Source of the DNA: Chryseosolibacter sp964493505
Lineage (GTDB): Bacteria; Bacteroidota; Bacteroidia; Cytophagales; Cyclobacteriaceae
DNA: 64,000 bases
Assembly: GCA_964493505.1 (NCBI GenBank)
Contig: CAZBNP010000006.1
Span: 124,001 to 188,000, forward strand
Reading direction: 5' to 3'
The position numbers and the translations under genes are program-made. Positions 35,400 through 43,683 of this stretch are shown piece after piece. Every line of letters starts with the position of its first letter. Within the stretch, counting starts at the first letter, position 1. The notes below the pieces were generated by a model. The model made no database searches. It saw nothing but the letters and a program-made list of their open reading frames with translations, and was not told the DNA's origin.

Positions 35400-37829
35400 A
35401 TGTTAAAGTTTTTCACAGCTGCCATAACCCTATGGTTATTGGCTGCAGGTGCTTTTGCACAACACACACTCTCAGGCATCGTGCGAGATGCCCAATCAAA
35501 TGAACCGTTGGTGAATGCAACGGTGCAACTAAAGAGCAACGGGCGCTATGCGGTCAGCGATACCGACGGGCGTTTCTCCTTCGGAGACGTAAGCGGCGAC
35601 GTCGTTCTTGCAGTCTCCTATTTAGGATATCTTGATCACACGCAACCGGTATCCATCAACACGGATGTCTCCGTGGAGATCTTGCTTGAACCGACGGCCA
35701 TTCTTACCGACGAAGTAGTGGTGCGGGCCACCCGGGCTACCGACAAAACACCCACTACGCACAGCACCATCAGCAAAGCGGATATCGAAGCGCAGAATTT
35801 CGGACAAGACGTCCCCTTACTGCTGAACTGGACACCTTCCGTCGTGACCACATCCGACGCCGGGACCGGTATCGGATACACCGGCATCCGTATCCGGGGA
35901 AGTGATCCCACGCGTATCAACGTTACGATCAATGGAATTCCGTATAACGACAGTGAGTCTACGGGAACATTCTGGGTCGACATCCCCGATATCGCCTCCT
36001 CATCCGAGAGCATACAGATCCAACGCGGTGTCGGCACATCGACAAACGGCGCCGGCGCTTTTGGTGCAACCATCAACCTGCAGACCAATGTAAGAAGAGA
36101 CGACGCTTATGCGGAAGTCAGCAATACATTCGGATCTTTCAACACACGAAAGCACACATTCAACTTTGGAACGGGCCTGTTGAACAATCACTTTGTTGTC
36201 GACGGGCGCCTTTCGAGAATCGCTTCCGATGGCTTTATCGATCGGGCATTCAGCGACCTGAATTCCTACTACTTCTCGGCTGGATACTTCGGGAGGAAAA
36301 CGATGCTCAAGGCGATATTCTTCGGTGGGAACGAGCGCACATACCAAAGTTGGTACGGCGTGCCCGAGTCAAGGCTGAAGAACGACACCGAAGCGATGCT
36401 GACGACGGCGATGAATGAGGGATGGAATGAAGAACAGACCGACAATCTCCTCCAGTCCGACAGTCGCACGTTCAATCCATACCTGTACGAAAACCAGGTC
36501 GACAACTACCGGCAAGATCACTATCAACTGCATTTCTCGCACACGCCCGGTAGCGCGCTCACGATAAATACGGCACTGCATTACACACCGGGAAAGGGAT
36601 ACTACGAGGAATACCGATACGACGAAGATCCGGCCAACTACGGTCTGGCGGGCGGCGCGTCCACGGATCTCATTCGAAGAAGGTGGCTCGACAACGACTT
36701 CTACGGACTCACCTGGTCTGTCAACTACGACAAGCATAACTGGAATCTCGTCGCGGGCGGCGCGTGGAATCGCTATGACGGCGACCACTTCGGAGAGATC
36801 ATCTGGTCGCAGGCAGGCGGGGTTTCCTACGAACATCCGTACTACTTCAACAACGGAGATAAACGCGACTTTAACGTATTCATCAAAGGAAACTACCCGT
36901 TGGGGGAGCGCTTAAATGCCTTCGTTGATCTGCAGTACCGCCGGATTGACTATACCGTCGCCGGAACAGAAAATAAACTCAACGATATTCTGGTCGACGC
37001 GACCTTCAACTTCTTCAATCCAAAAGCGGGTGTCACCTATTCCGTTACCGACAACAGCCAGCTATACGCGTCTTACGCAGTAGCCAACCGTGAACCGGTC
37101 AGAGATGATTTTCTCGATTTTGAAGGCAGCGACCCCGAGCATGAGACACTCAACAACCTGGAGATCGGATATCGCGGTACAACCGACCGCCTCTCCTTTC
37201 AGGCAAACTATTACCTGATGAACTACACCAACCAGCTGGTACTCACCGGTGAACTCAATGACGTAGGCGCCTACGTGCGAACAAACGCCGGCAACAGCTA
37301 CCGAATGGGCATAGAGTTGCAAGGAGCTGTGAAACTGGGCGAGAAAGTCACCTGGAATGCTAACGTCACGTTCAGCAGAAACAAAATTAAAGACTACACC
37401 GAAGTGCTCGAAGACTACGGCGAAGACTTTTCGGAATTCAACCTGATACGTACAACCTTCAAGGATACCGATATTGCCTTCTCACCTTCCATAATCGCCG
37501 GATCGACACTGACGTTCCATGCGTTCCCCAATGGGGAGGTCAGTCTGCTAACCAAGTACGTAGGCAAGCAATACCTCGACAATACCGGCAATGATGCCCG
37601 GCGTATCGACGCCTATCTCGTCAATGACCTGCGCCTCTCCTGGTCGTGGCAACCCAGCTTTCTGAAAGAAATCCGGTTAAGTTTCCTCGTGAACAACCTT
37701 TTCGAGGAGCTTTATGAGTCAAACGGCTTCACCTACGGATACCTGGCCGGTTCTGCCGAGTATCGGGAGAACTTCTATTTCCCCCAGGCGGGCCGGAATT
37801 TTATGGGAACAATAGGAATAAAGTTCTGA
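35400..37829 (+). CDS. TonB-dependent receptor, probable thiamine/precursor importer
   Basis: A 809-residue outer-membrane beta-barrel receptor. It has a signal peptide (LWLLAAGAFAQ), a carboxypeptidase-regulatory-like domain (HTLSGIVRDAQSNEPLVNATV, about 20-105), a plug domain (about 115-230 with GIRIRGSDPTRINVTINGIP) and a barrel ending in Phe (FMGTIGIKF). The TPP riboswitch in its leader strongly suggests that it imports thiamine or a pyrimidine/thiazole precursor; such THI-regulated receptors are known in Bacteroidota. I chose the ATG at 35400; the frame extends into the riboswitch. Confidence 0.9.
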   Translation: MLKFFTAAITLWLLAAGAFAQHTLSGIVRDAQSNEPLVNATVQLKSNGRYAVSDTDGRFSFGDVSGDVVLAVSYLGYLDHTQPVSINTDVSVEILLEPTAILTDEVVVRATRATDKTPTTHSTISKADIEAQNFGQDVPLLLNWTPSVVTTSDAGTGIGYTGIRIRGSDPTRINVTINGIPYNDSESTGTFWVDIPDIASSSESIQIQRGVGTSTNGAGAFGATINLQTNVRRDDAYAEVSNTFGSFNTRKHTFNFGTGLLNNHFVVDGRLSRIASDGFIDRAFSDLNSYYFSAGYFGRKTMLKAIFFGGNERTYQSWYGVPESRLKNDTEAMLTTAMNEGWNEEQTDNLLQSDSRTFNPYLYENQVDNYRQDHYQLHFSHTPGSALTINTALHYTPGKGYYEEYRYDEDPANYGLAGGASTDLIRRRWLDNDFYGLTWSVNYDKHNWNLVAGGAWNRYDGDHFGEIIWSQAGGVSYEHPYYFNNGDKRDFNVFIKGNYPLGERLNAFVDLQYRRIDYTVAGTENKLNDILVDATFNFFNPKAGVTYSVTDNSQLYASYAVANREPVRDDFLDFEGSDPEHETLNNLEIGYRGTTDRLSFQANYYLMNYTNQLVLTGELNDVGAYVRTNAGNSYRMGIELQGAVKLGEKVTWNANVTFSRNKIKDYTEVLEDYGEDFSEFNLIRTTFKDTDIAFSPSIIAGSTLTFHAFPNGEVSLLTKYVGKQYLDNTGNDARRIDAYLVNDLRLSWSWQPSFLKEIRLSFLVNNLFEELYESNGFTYGYLAGSAEYRENFYFPQAGRNFMGTIGIKF

Positions 37830-37853
37830 TCTGAAGATCTGATGAGTTTTTAA

Positions 37854-37879
37854 GGAGGGGCAGGATATCTTGCCCCTCC
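37854..37879 (+). terminator. Hairpin after the TonB receptor gene
   Basis: GGAGGGGCA at 37854-37862 pairs perfectly with TGCCCCTCC at 37871-37879 around an 8-nt loop. It lies 25 bp after the receptor stop. No U-run follows. It overlaps the -33 box of the downstream promoter (37870-37872). Confidence 0.6.
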
Positions 37880-37899
37880 ATTCCAAAACCGTAACTTTG
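37870..37899 (+). promoter_or_regulatory. Bacteroidota promoter for the UbiA-family gene
   Basis: TTG at 37870-37872 and TAACTTTG at 37892-37899, with a 19-bp spacer, match the -33/-7 consensus. It ends 16 bp before the ATG at 37916, so the leader would be about 10 bases. Confidence 0.7.
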
Positions 37900-37915
37900 A
37901 GCCTAAATATGGTTC

Positions 37916-38767
37916 ATGGCCACTTTTCGTTTCAAGAGATTCCTTATTTCGTTCGCCCGACTCACGCGCGTGTGGAATCTTTTTATCATTGCGCTCGCGC
38001 AATACCTGACCGCGGCCTTTCTCATCGATTACCGAACCGTTCTTGACCCGAGGTTATTCATGCTGTCAGTATCGACTCTGCTGATCGCCGCCGGCGGATA
38101 TGTTATAAACGACTACTACGATGTCAAAATCGATCTGATCAACAAACCCGGCCGTGTTGTTATCGGGAAGAGCATTACGCGCCGTTACGCCATCCTGTAT
38201 CATACCCTTTTTTCGATGGCGGGGGTATTGCTCGGCTTCTTCCTCAGCTGGAAAATCGCCGCCGCCAACTTTGTGTCAGCAACCCTGTTGTGGTGGTACT
38301 CCAATAGTCTCAAGAGACAGCCCTTTATCGGCAACTTCGTGGTAGCGTTACTCACCGGCGTCGCCATCTGGCTCGTCGACTCCCTCTATAAGACCGGGCA
38401 CATGCTCATCATCACCTACGCGTGCTTTGCGTTCTTTATCACACTGATTCGAGAGATCATTAAAGACATGGAAGATCTCAAAGGCGACCAGACATTCGGT
38501 TGCCAGACACTGCCCATCGTATGGGGTATGCGCAAGACCAAATATTTCATCTATTTGATCGTATTGGTTTTTCTCGCGACCATTACAATACTGAATTTGT
38601 ATTACATCAAATTGCCGATGGAATACTTCACGATATTTCTGTTTGTACCGGTGGTGTGGTTTCTTCTCAGGCTGTCTACCGCCGATACCCGGAGGGACTT
38701 CTCCTGGCTGAGTGGATTCTGTAAAATCATTCTGGTGCTGGGAATATTCAGCATGGCCTTCATTTGA
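37916..38767 (+). CDS. UbiA-family prenyltransferase
   Basis: A 283-residue polytopic membrane enzyme that joins a prenyl chain to an acceptor. Both Asp-rich motifs are present: NDYYDVKIDLINKP near residue 63 and KDMEDLKGDQTFGCQTLP near residue 183. It has about eight membrane segments. Bacteroidota members are often annotated as geranylgeranylglycerol-phosphate geranylgeranyltransferase, but menaquinone or other acceptors are possible; the acceptor cannot be read here. It has its own strong promoter. purN follows after 45 bp. Confidence 0.87.
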   Translation: MATFRFKRFLISFARLTRVWNLFIIALAQYLTAAFLIDYRTVLDPRLFMLSVSTLLIAAGGYVINDYYDVKIDLINKPGRVVIGKSITRRYAILYHTLFSMAGVLLGFFLSWKIAAANFVSATLLWWYSNSLKRQPFIGNFVVALLTGVAIWLVDSLYKTGHMLIITYACFAFFITLIREIIKDMEDLKGDQTFGCQTLPIVWGMRKTKYFIYLIVLVFLATITILNLYYIKLPMEYFTIFLFVPVVWFLLRLSTADTRRDFSWLSGFCKIILVLGIFSMAFI

Positions 38768-38812
38768 TCGACGCTATCTTTTCCGTTCTTTGCAGAAAAT
38801 TTCCCATCGTCC

Positions 38813-39403
38813 ATGCCTTCAAAAAAAATCAGACTCGCCATCTTTGCTTCAGGCAGCGGCACAAATGCCGAAGAGATCTTCAAACACTTTAAGGATCACC
38901 CCGACGTTGAGGTGGCGCTATTGCTGAGCAACAATCCCGCGGCGTTTGCCCTCCAACGCGCGGAGAAGTATGGAATACAGAACGCCGTCTTCAATCGGGA
39001 TGAATTCAGGGATGGCGCCACAATCCTTTCCCTCCTTCGCCGATCCGGCACTACACACATTGTTCTCGCAGGCTTTCTCTGGCTGATACCGTCTTATCTC
39101 CTCCATGCCTTTCCCGACAGGATCATCAACATCCACCCGGCGCTTCTTCCCCGATACGGAGGCAAAGGAATGTACGGATCACGGGTTCACGAAGCGGTAA
39201 AAGCAGCAGGCGACTCCGAGTCAGGGATTACTATCCACCTTGTAAACGAGCACTATGACGAAGGCGCAATTCTCTTCCAGGGGAAATGCGCCATCGACGC
39301 AAATCATACTTCCGAAGAGATCGCGGCATGTGTACACAAACTGGAGTACGAGCACTACCCCCGCGTCATTGAAGAGTGGGTAACAGGTGCCCCGGCTCAA
39401 TAG
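38813..39403 (+). CDS. purN: Phosphoribosylglycinamide formyltransferase
   Basis: Transfers a formyl group from 10-formyl-THF to GAR in purine synthesis. The 196-residue protein has the N-terminal phosphate-binding FASGSGTNAEEIFKH and the catalytic region INIHPALLPRYGGKGMYGSRVHEAV, with the conserved Asn-x-His. The SGITIHLVNEHYDEGAIL block near residue 140 is also typical and holds the catalytic Asp. It converges on the thioesterase gene. Confidence 0.95.
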   Translation: MPSKKIRLAIFASGSGTNAEEIFKHFKDHPDVEVALLLSNNPAAFALQRAEKYGIQNAVFNRDEFRDGATILSLLRRSGTTHIVLAGFLWLIPSYLLHAFPDRIINIHPALLPRYGGKGMYGSRVHEAVKAAGDSESGITIHLVNEHYDEGAILFQGKCAIDANHTSEEIAACVHKLEYEHYPRVIEEWVTGAPAQ

Positions 39404-39419
39404 GAGAAGAGAAAATTCC

Positions 39420-39854
39420 CTAACCGGGGAGCAACTCAAAGTCAGGAGCTTTCGGGAATTGCCTGAAAACATCGGCGATAAGCTCACCCGGCATCGCCAG
39501 CTTTCGCTTGCTGAGGTCGATCCACGCGCCGTCGATATTGATGATCGCCGCCAGTGACCCATCCGCCTTCCTAAGATGATGACGCAGGCTCCACCGCGAA
39601 AAATCTTCCCGCGCTTTTACGACTACCACATCGATGGTGACGGTATCTTCAAACAGGATCTCGCGTTTGAAGATCGCCTCCTCGCGAAAGAGCACTGGTC
39701 CGATGTCGAGTTCTTCAAGCTTCTTCATGGAAAGACCCATCGCGCTAAGGGCATTGATCCTCATAGACGCTCCGTAATCGTAGTAAACGGAATGACGAAG
39801 ATGGCGGTTGGCATCGACATCCGCCCAACGGATTTGTATTTCTTGTGTATGCAT
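39420..39854 (-). CDS. Hotdog-fold acyl-CoA thioesterase
   Basis: A 144-residue 4-hydroxybenzoyl-CoA thioesterase-like protein. The N-terminal block IRWADVDANRHLRHSVYYDY matches the family's catalytic Asp/His region. It would hydrolyse acyl-CoA thioesters; the substrate is unknown. I chose the ATG at 39854, 24 bp after the first possible ATG, because AGGAAAAG precedes it and the hotdog domain starts right after. It lies 24 bp after the S41 protease gene. Confidence 0.85.
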   Translation of the reverse strand: MHTQEIQIRWADVDANRHLRHSVYYDYGASMRINALSAMGLSMKKLEELDIGPVLFREEAIFKREILFEDTVTIDVVVVKAREDFSRWSLRHHLRKADGSLAAIINIDGAWIDLSKRKLAMPGELIADVFRQFPKAPDFELLPG

Positions 39855-39878
39855 TTCTTTTCCTACGAAGAAGCCCAT

Positions 39879-41492
39879 TCACATCTCCGACCGCTTCAGC
39901 TCCGGGATTCTGTCGAACAGCCGGATAGCTGACTGGAACACTTCATTTGTTTCATTGAAGACCGGGTAGAACCCTTCATTTCCCCATATCTTTCGCGCAA
40001 CCTGCGCTTTGACGTGAAGTTTGAATAGTTTCTTCTTCTCTTTCAGTTCCTGATAGTCAGACTTGACGCCGTTGCGTTCGCCGGTCTTGACCAGTTCGTC
40101 CAGCATTTGATCGGTCACCACAAAGAGGTTGAGGTAATCTCTGAAACCCTGCGATTCCAGTTCCTCCTTATGCTGTTCGGCATAGTTGAACGTAAACTCC
40201 TGGAGTGCGGAAGATGTGTACAATTCATTCAGATAGTGGCTGTTCAACGTGGTATCCAGCGGCACAAAATAGTCGGGCATTACACCTCCCCCACCATACA
40301 CCGTGCGTCCGCTCAATGTGAGGAACCGCAGTGAGTCATTTACCTTGATACTATCGGCGTGAAAAAATTCTCCGTGATTGTAGCGACTGATGATGTCGCG
40401 TGCGTATTCATCGCCATCCTGATAAGGTTTTTGAATAGACCTTCCACTTGGCGTATAATAGCGCGAGATAGTGAGTCTCAGTTCAGAGCCATCGCTGAGG
40501 TCGAACGGCGACTGCACGAGACCTTTGCCGAAGCTGCGTCGCCCGACAATAAGAGCACGGTCATTATCTTGTAAAGCACCGGCCACGATCTCCGAAGCGG
40601 AAGCGCTACCCTCGTTTACCAGCACAATAAGGTCACCGTCTTCGAAGTCGCCCTTGCCTGTCGCAAACGCCTCAGCGCTGTAGCGACGTTCTTTCCCCTT
40701 CTGTGAAACGATCTTCTTTCCATCGGGCAGAAATTCATCCGCCATCTGGATGGCCATATTCATGTATCCACCCGGATTGCCCTGGAGATCGAGTATCAAC
40801 TTCTTCATACCCTGATCCTTGAGTTTCACCATAGCCTGCTGGAACTCGTCGAAGGTGGTGGCGGAGAACCGGTTCACTTTGACGTAGCCGATTTCATCGT
40901 TCACCATATATGATACATCGACGGAGTACTGAGGAATTTTATCGCGAACGATCGTATAGTGTATCGTTGCGTTGCCGCGCAGAATGGTCACTTCCACTTC
41001 CGTACCACGCGGTCCCTTGAGCGCTTTCATCACCCCGTTATTGGTAATGCCGACCCCGGCAACAGACTTCCCGTCCACTTCTATGATCTTGTCGCCCGAC
41101 TGCACGCCAAGTGCTTCCGAAGGTCCCCCGCTAAGGGGAGTCAGCACCACAATAGTGTCGTCGAAGATATTGAACTCCACACCGATTCCATCAAAATTCC
41201 CCCTCAGGTCCTGATTCGCCTCGATCCGCTCGGATGCGGGGATATAGGCTGAGTGCGGGTCGAGCTTGAGAAGCATCTGCCGGATCGCGTCATCGACCAA
41301 TACAGAGGTATTGACGGTATCAACATATTCCTCATCGATCTGGGTAAGCACTTCCCTGAGTTTCTGAACATCCTTGTTCACCTCAGAGCTGCTCCTTCCT
41401 TTACTCATCGTCGCGCCGACGAAAACACCCACCGCAAGGCCCAGACACAAAACAATAGGAAGACGGATCTGATACTTTGAATTCTCGCTCAT
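39879..41492 (-). CDS. S41-family C-terminal processing protease
   Basis: A periplasmic serine protease of the CtpA/Prc group, 537 residues, anchored by an N-terminal membrane segment (LPIVLCLGLAVGVFVGA). A PDZ domain (PLSGGPSEALGVQSGDKIIEV) lies around residues 95-170. The catalytic Ser is in NEGSASASEIVAG and the catalytic Lys in RRSFGKGLVQ (the Ser-Lys dyad). I chose the ATG at 41492 because it gives a short basic N-terminus before the anchor; the frame extends to 41513. It degrades or trims proteins by their C-termini; the target is unknown. Confidence 0.93.
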   Translation of the reverse strand: MSENSKYQIRLPIVLCLGLAVGVFVGATMSKGRSSSEVNKDVQKLREVLTQIDEEYVDTVNTSVLVDDAIRQMLLKLDPHSAYIPASERIEANQDLRGNFDGIGVEFNIFDDTIVVLTPLSGGPSEALGVQSGDKIIEVDGKSVAGVGITNNGVMKALKGPRGTEVEVTILRGNATIHYTIVRDKIPQYSVDVSYMVNDEIGYVKVNRFSATTFDEFQQAMVKLKDQGMKKLILDLQGNPGGYMNMAIQMADEFLPDGKKIVSQKGKERRYSAEAFATGKGDFEDGDLIVLVNEGSASASEIVAGALQDNDRALIVGRRSFGKGLVQSPFDLSDGSELRLTISRYYTPSGRSIQKPYQDGDEYARDIISRYNHGEFFHADSIKVNDSLRFLTLSGRTVYGGGGVMPDYFVPLDTTLNSHYLNELYTSSALQEFTFNYAEQHKEELESQGFRDYLNLFVVTDQMLDELVKTGERNGVKSDYQELKEKKKLFKLHVKAQVARKIWGNEGFYPVFNETNEVFQSAIRLFDRIPELKRSEM

Positions 41493-41630
41493 ATCGAAAT
41501 TTTGCAACCACAATAACGCAAACCGAAATTAAAAAGTTGGCATGAATATCTGTGCATTAACGGCAAAACCCTCGTTTAGGGAAAAATTTTTTCATTTAGC
41601 TACGTCTTCTTTCTATCTTTACCCCTATTG

Positions 41631-42386
41631 ATGGACAATTTTGCGCTAAAAAACACACCGATTCAGGAACTGGTTGAAAAAAACTATGTTCACGGCTACG
41701 TCCTGTATTATCTCGGAATTCGCTTTTACGAATACTCCGAACAGACGCTTACGCAGGTATGTGAGCAGCGCGGTATGAAGCTCGAACAGGTTATCCGTGA
41801 ACTGGAAGCGCCCAGCCACCTGAGGGAAGCAGACCTGCCGCTGGTCTCCTACCCGGTAGACCTCATCATTGAGTACCTGAAACACTCCCACTTCCTGTTC
41901 ATCAAGCACAAACTTCCCTACATCGCCAGACTGGTCGAAGTGTTCAGAGCCCAGCACGACGATTACCTTCAGATTGAACGCGACCTGAAGATCGTATTTC
42001 CGCTGTTCGTCGCAGATTTTATTGAACACATTTACGAAGAAGAAGACACGCTCTTCCAATACATACTCGCGCTTGAAAAAGCCTCAAAAGAAAAATTTTC
42101 TCCGGGAAAGCTATACTACATGATGGAGAAAAACTCCGTGCAGAAATTTGCTATGGAGCACGAAGCACACGATGACGAGATGGAAGGTATCCGAAAAATC
42201 ACCAAAGACTACCAGCTGGCGGCAACGGCCCCCTTGCACGTCAAGGTGATCTACAACGAACTGAAGGCATTTGAGGCCAGCCTGATCACCCATGCGCGGA
42301 TCGAGAACGAGATCCTTTTTCCCAAAGCCATGGGCATCGAAAGCAAAGTCAGGAAACAATTCTTTGAACTGATCAGATTCAACTGA
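41631..42386 (+). CDS. Hemerythrin-domain protein, RIC-like but lacking the Cys-Cys motif
   Basis: A 251-residue protein. Residues 1-60 look like the ScdA_N/DUF542 domain of the RIC (iron-sulfur repair) family: LGIRFYEYSEQTLTQVCEQRG aligns with a block that normally reads GIDFCCGG, but the two cysteines are Tyr33-Glu34 here. The remainder is a hemerythrin-type four-helix domain with His85, His87, the FIEHIYEEE block, MEHEAHDDE and THARIENEILFP as likely di-iron ligands. It probably binds a di-iron centre, possibly in stress repair. The ATG at 41631 is chosen over the TTG 3 bp upstream. Confidence 0.85.
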   Translation: MDNFALKNTPIQELVEKNYVHGYVLYYLGIRFYEYSEQTLTQVCEQRGMKLEQVIRELEAPSHLREADLPLVSYPVDLIIEYLKHSHFLFIKHKLPYIARLVEVFRAQHDDYLQIERDLKIVFPLFVADFIEHIYEEEDTLFQYILALEKASKEKFSPGKLYYMMEKNSVQKFAMEHEAHDDEMEGIRKITKDYQLAATAPLHVKVIYNELKAFEASLITHARIENEILFPKAMGIESKVRKQFFELIRFN

Positions 42387-42415
42387 ACACTCCGGCGAAT
42401 CCCGGGAAACACAGC

Positions 42416-42826
42416 ATGGGCAGGGTACTAGCCATTGATTACGGGGTCAAACGAACCGGCATTGCGGTCACCGACCCCCTCCGGATTATCGCCACACCCC
42501 TGGAAACAGTTCCGACCCACCTCCTGATAAAGTTTCTGGAGGACTACACACTACGGGAGCCTGTCGACGAATTCGTTATCGGGATGCCCAAAACACTCGC
42601 CAACAAAGATTCTGCCATCGCCCCGATGGTTCGAAAGTTCATCACCCGGCTCACCACAAAATTCCCGGACAAACCGGTACGCGAAGTTGATGAACGGTTC
42701 ACCAGCAGTATAGCCCAACGCACAATGATTGAGGGGGGTATGAAAAAGAAAGACCGGCAGGTGAAGGGGAATGCCGATAAAATCAGTGCGACTTTGATAC
42801 TCCAGACGTTTTTGCAGGGGAGATAG
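42416..42826 (+). CDS. ruvX: RuvX/YqgF-type Holliday junction resolvase-like nuclease
   Basis: A 136-residue RNase H-fold protein. The first catalytic Asp is in AIDYGVKRTGIAVTD, and the other acidic positions are in DEFVIGMPKTL and VREVDERFTSSIAQR. RuvX is linked to pre-16S rRNA processing in E. coli. The size is normal for the family. It lies 29 bp after the hemerythrin gene, and its stop is followed by a degenerate intergenic module. Confidence 0.93.
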   Translation: MGRVLAIDYGVKRTGIAVTDPLRIIATPLETVPTHLLIKFLEDYTLREPVDEFVIGMPKTLANKDSAIAPMVRKFITRLTTKFPDKPVREVDERFTSSIAQRTMIEGGMKKKDRQVKGNADKISATLILQTFLQGR

Positions 42827-42829
42827 GGT

Positions 42830-42920
42830 TTCGGGTTCCGGGTTTCGTTCCCACATTGCCTTTTGCCAACTGCCCTTTGTACCAGTTCCTCCTTTGTCAA
42901 TTGTCAACTTTGCCAACTGT
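42830..42920. repeat. Degenerate intergenic module downstream of ruvX
   Basis: Non-coding gap that begins with GGGTTTCGGGTTCCGGGTTT, then has TGCCAACTG words, then ACCAGTTCCTCCTTTG (42881-42896), which is identical to 31572-31587. The order of words is the same as in the gap after pheS. Confidence 0.55.
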
Positions 42921-42925
42921 TTACC

Positions 42926-43483
42926 TCATTTTCGCACCGGCGCCAGTATTCTGTACTCCGTGTCCACTTTACCTTTTGAAATATCGGAGAGTTTCCCTTT
43001 CAGGAGGCGCTTTTTTAGCGGTGTGAGATAATCCACGAACATTTTGCCTTCAATATGGTCGTACTCATGCTGAATGATGCGGGCTTTCATACCGTCGAAC
43101 ACTTCTTCATGCTGCTTCCAGTTTTCGTCGAAAAAGCGAATGCGGAGCTGCTCCTTGCGGGAAATTTTTTCCCGGATACTGGGGATACTCAGACACCCTT
43201 CTTCAAACTCCCACGGCGCACCATCTTCTTCAACGATTTCGCCGTTGATGAATACCCTGCGGAAATCTGCCATTCCCGGCTCCTCGTCTTCCAGATCTGT
43301 GCCGTTGACGATGAAAAGACGGATGCTCTTGCCGATCTGCGGCGCTGCCAGCCCGATACCATTCGCTGCCTCAAGGGTTTCGAACATATCTTCAATCAAC
43401 TGACTAAGGTCAGTGCCAGGCTCTATCTCTTTCGCCCGCTGCCGCAACACCGGGTCTCCGTACATTACAATAGGGTAAATCAT
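42926..43483 (-). CDS. def: Peptide deformylase
   Basis: Removes the formyl group from the initiator Met of new proteins. The 185-residue protein has all three motifs: NGIGLAAPQIG (motif 1), EEGCLSIP (motif 2, with the metal-binding Cys) and IQHEYDHIEG (motif 3, His-Glu-His). I chose the ATG at 43483 (IYPIVMYGDP); another ATG is directly upstream at 43486. A promoter -7 box lies 2 bp upstream of 43486, which suggests a leaderless or nearly leaderless message. Confidence 0.96.
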   Translation of the reverse strand: MIYPIVMYGDPVLRQRAKEIEPGTDLSQLIEDMFETLEAANGIGLAAPQIGKSIRLFIVNGTDLEDEEPGMADFRRVFINGEIVEEDGAPWEFEEGCLSIPSIREKISRKEQLRIRFFDENWKQHEEVFDGMKARIIQHEYDHIEGKMFVDYLTPLKKRLLKGKLSDISKGKVDTEYRILAPVRK

Positions 43484-43487
43484 CATG

Positions 43488-43516
43488 CAAAAATACAACT
43501 TTTGCATTTTAAACAA
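43488..43516 (-). promoter_or_regulatory. Bacteroidota promoter abutting the def start
   Basis: On the minus strand TATTTTTG (43488-43495) and TTG (43514-43516), with an 18-bp spacer, fit the consensus. The -7 box ends 4 bp before the ATG at 43483, so transcription would start at or near that ATG. Confidence 0.65.
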
Positions 43517-43520
43517 GTAA

Positions 43521-43605
43521 CCCGCTGACGACCGACTTCCGACACCGGACACCCGGCTACCGACCCTCCCGCAACCGACCAACTAACGACAACCACCCCA
43601 CCGCA
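43521..43605. repeat. Degenerate CGAC-word intergenic repeat
   Basis: The gap between def and the amidase gene is built from repeated words such as ACCGAC and CGACA, including GACACCGGACACCCGG. It has no recognised function. Confidence 0.4.
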
Positions 43606-43683
43606 TACCATTTTTACTAGTCTTTTTCCTTTGAAAGGCCTTTCTTTGCATCCCGACTTTCCCGGAAAAACCACTACAATATC

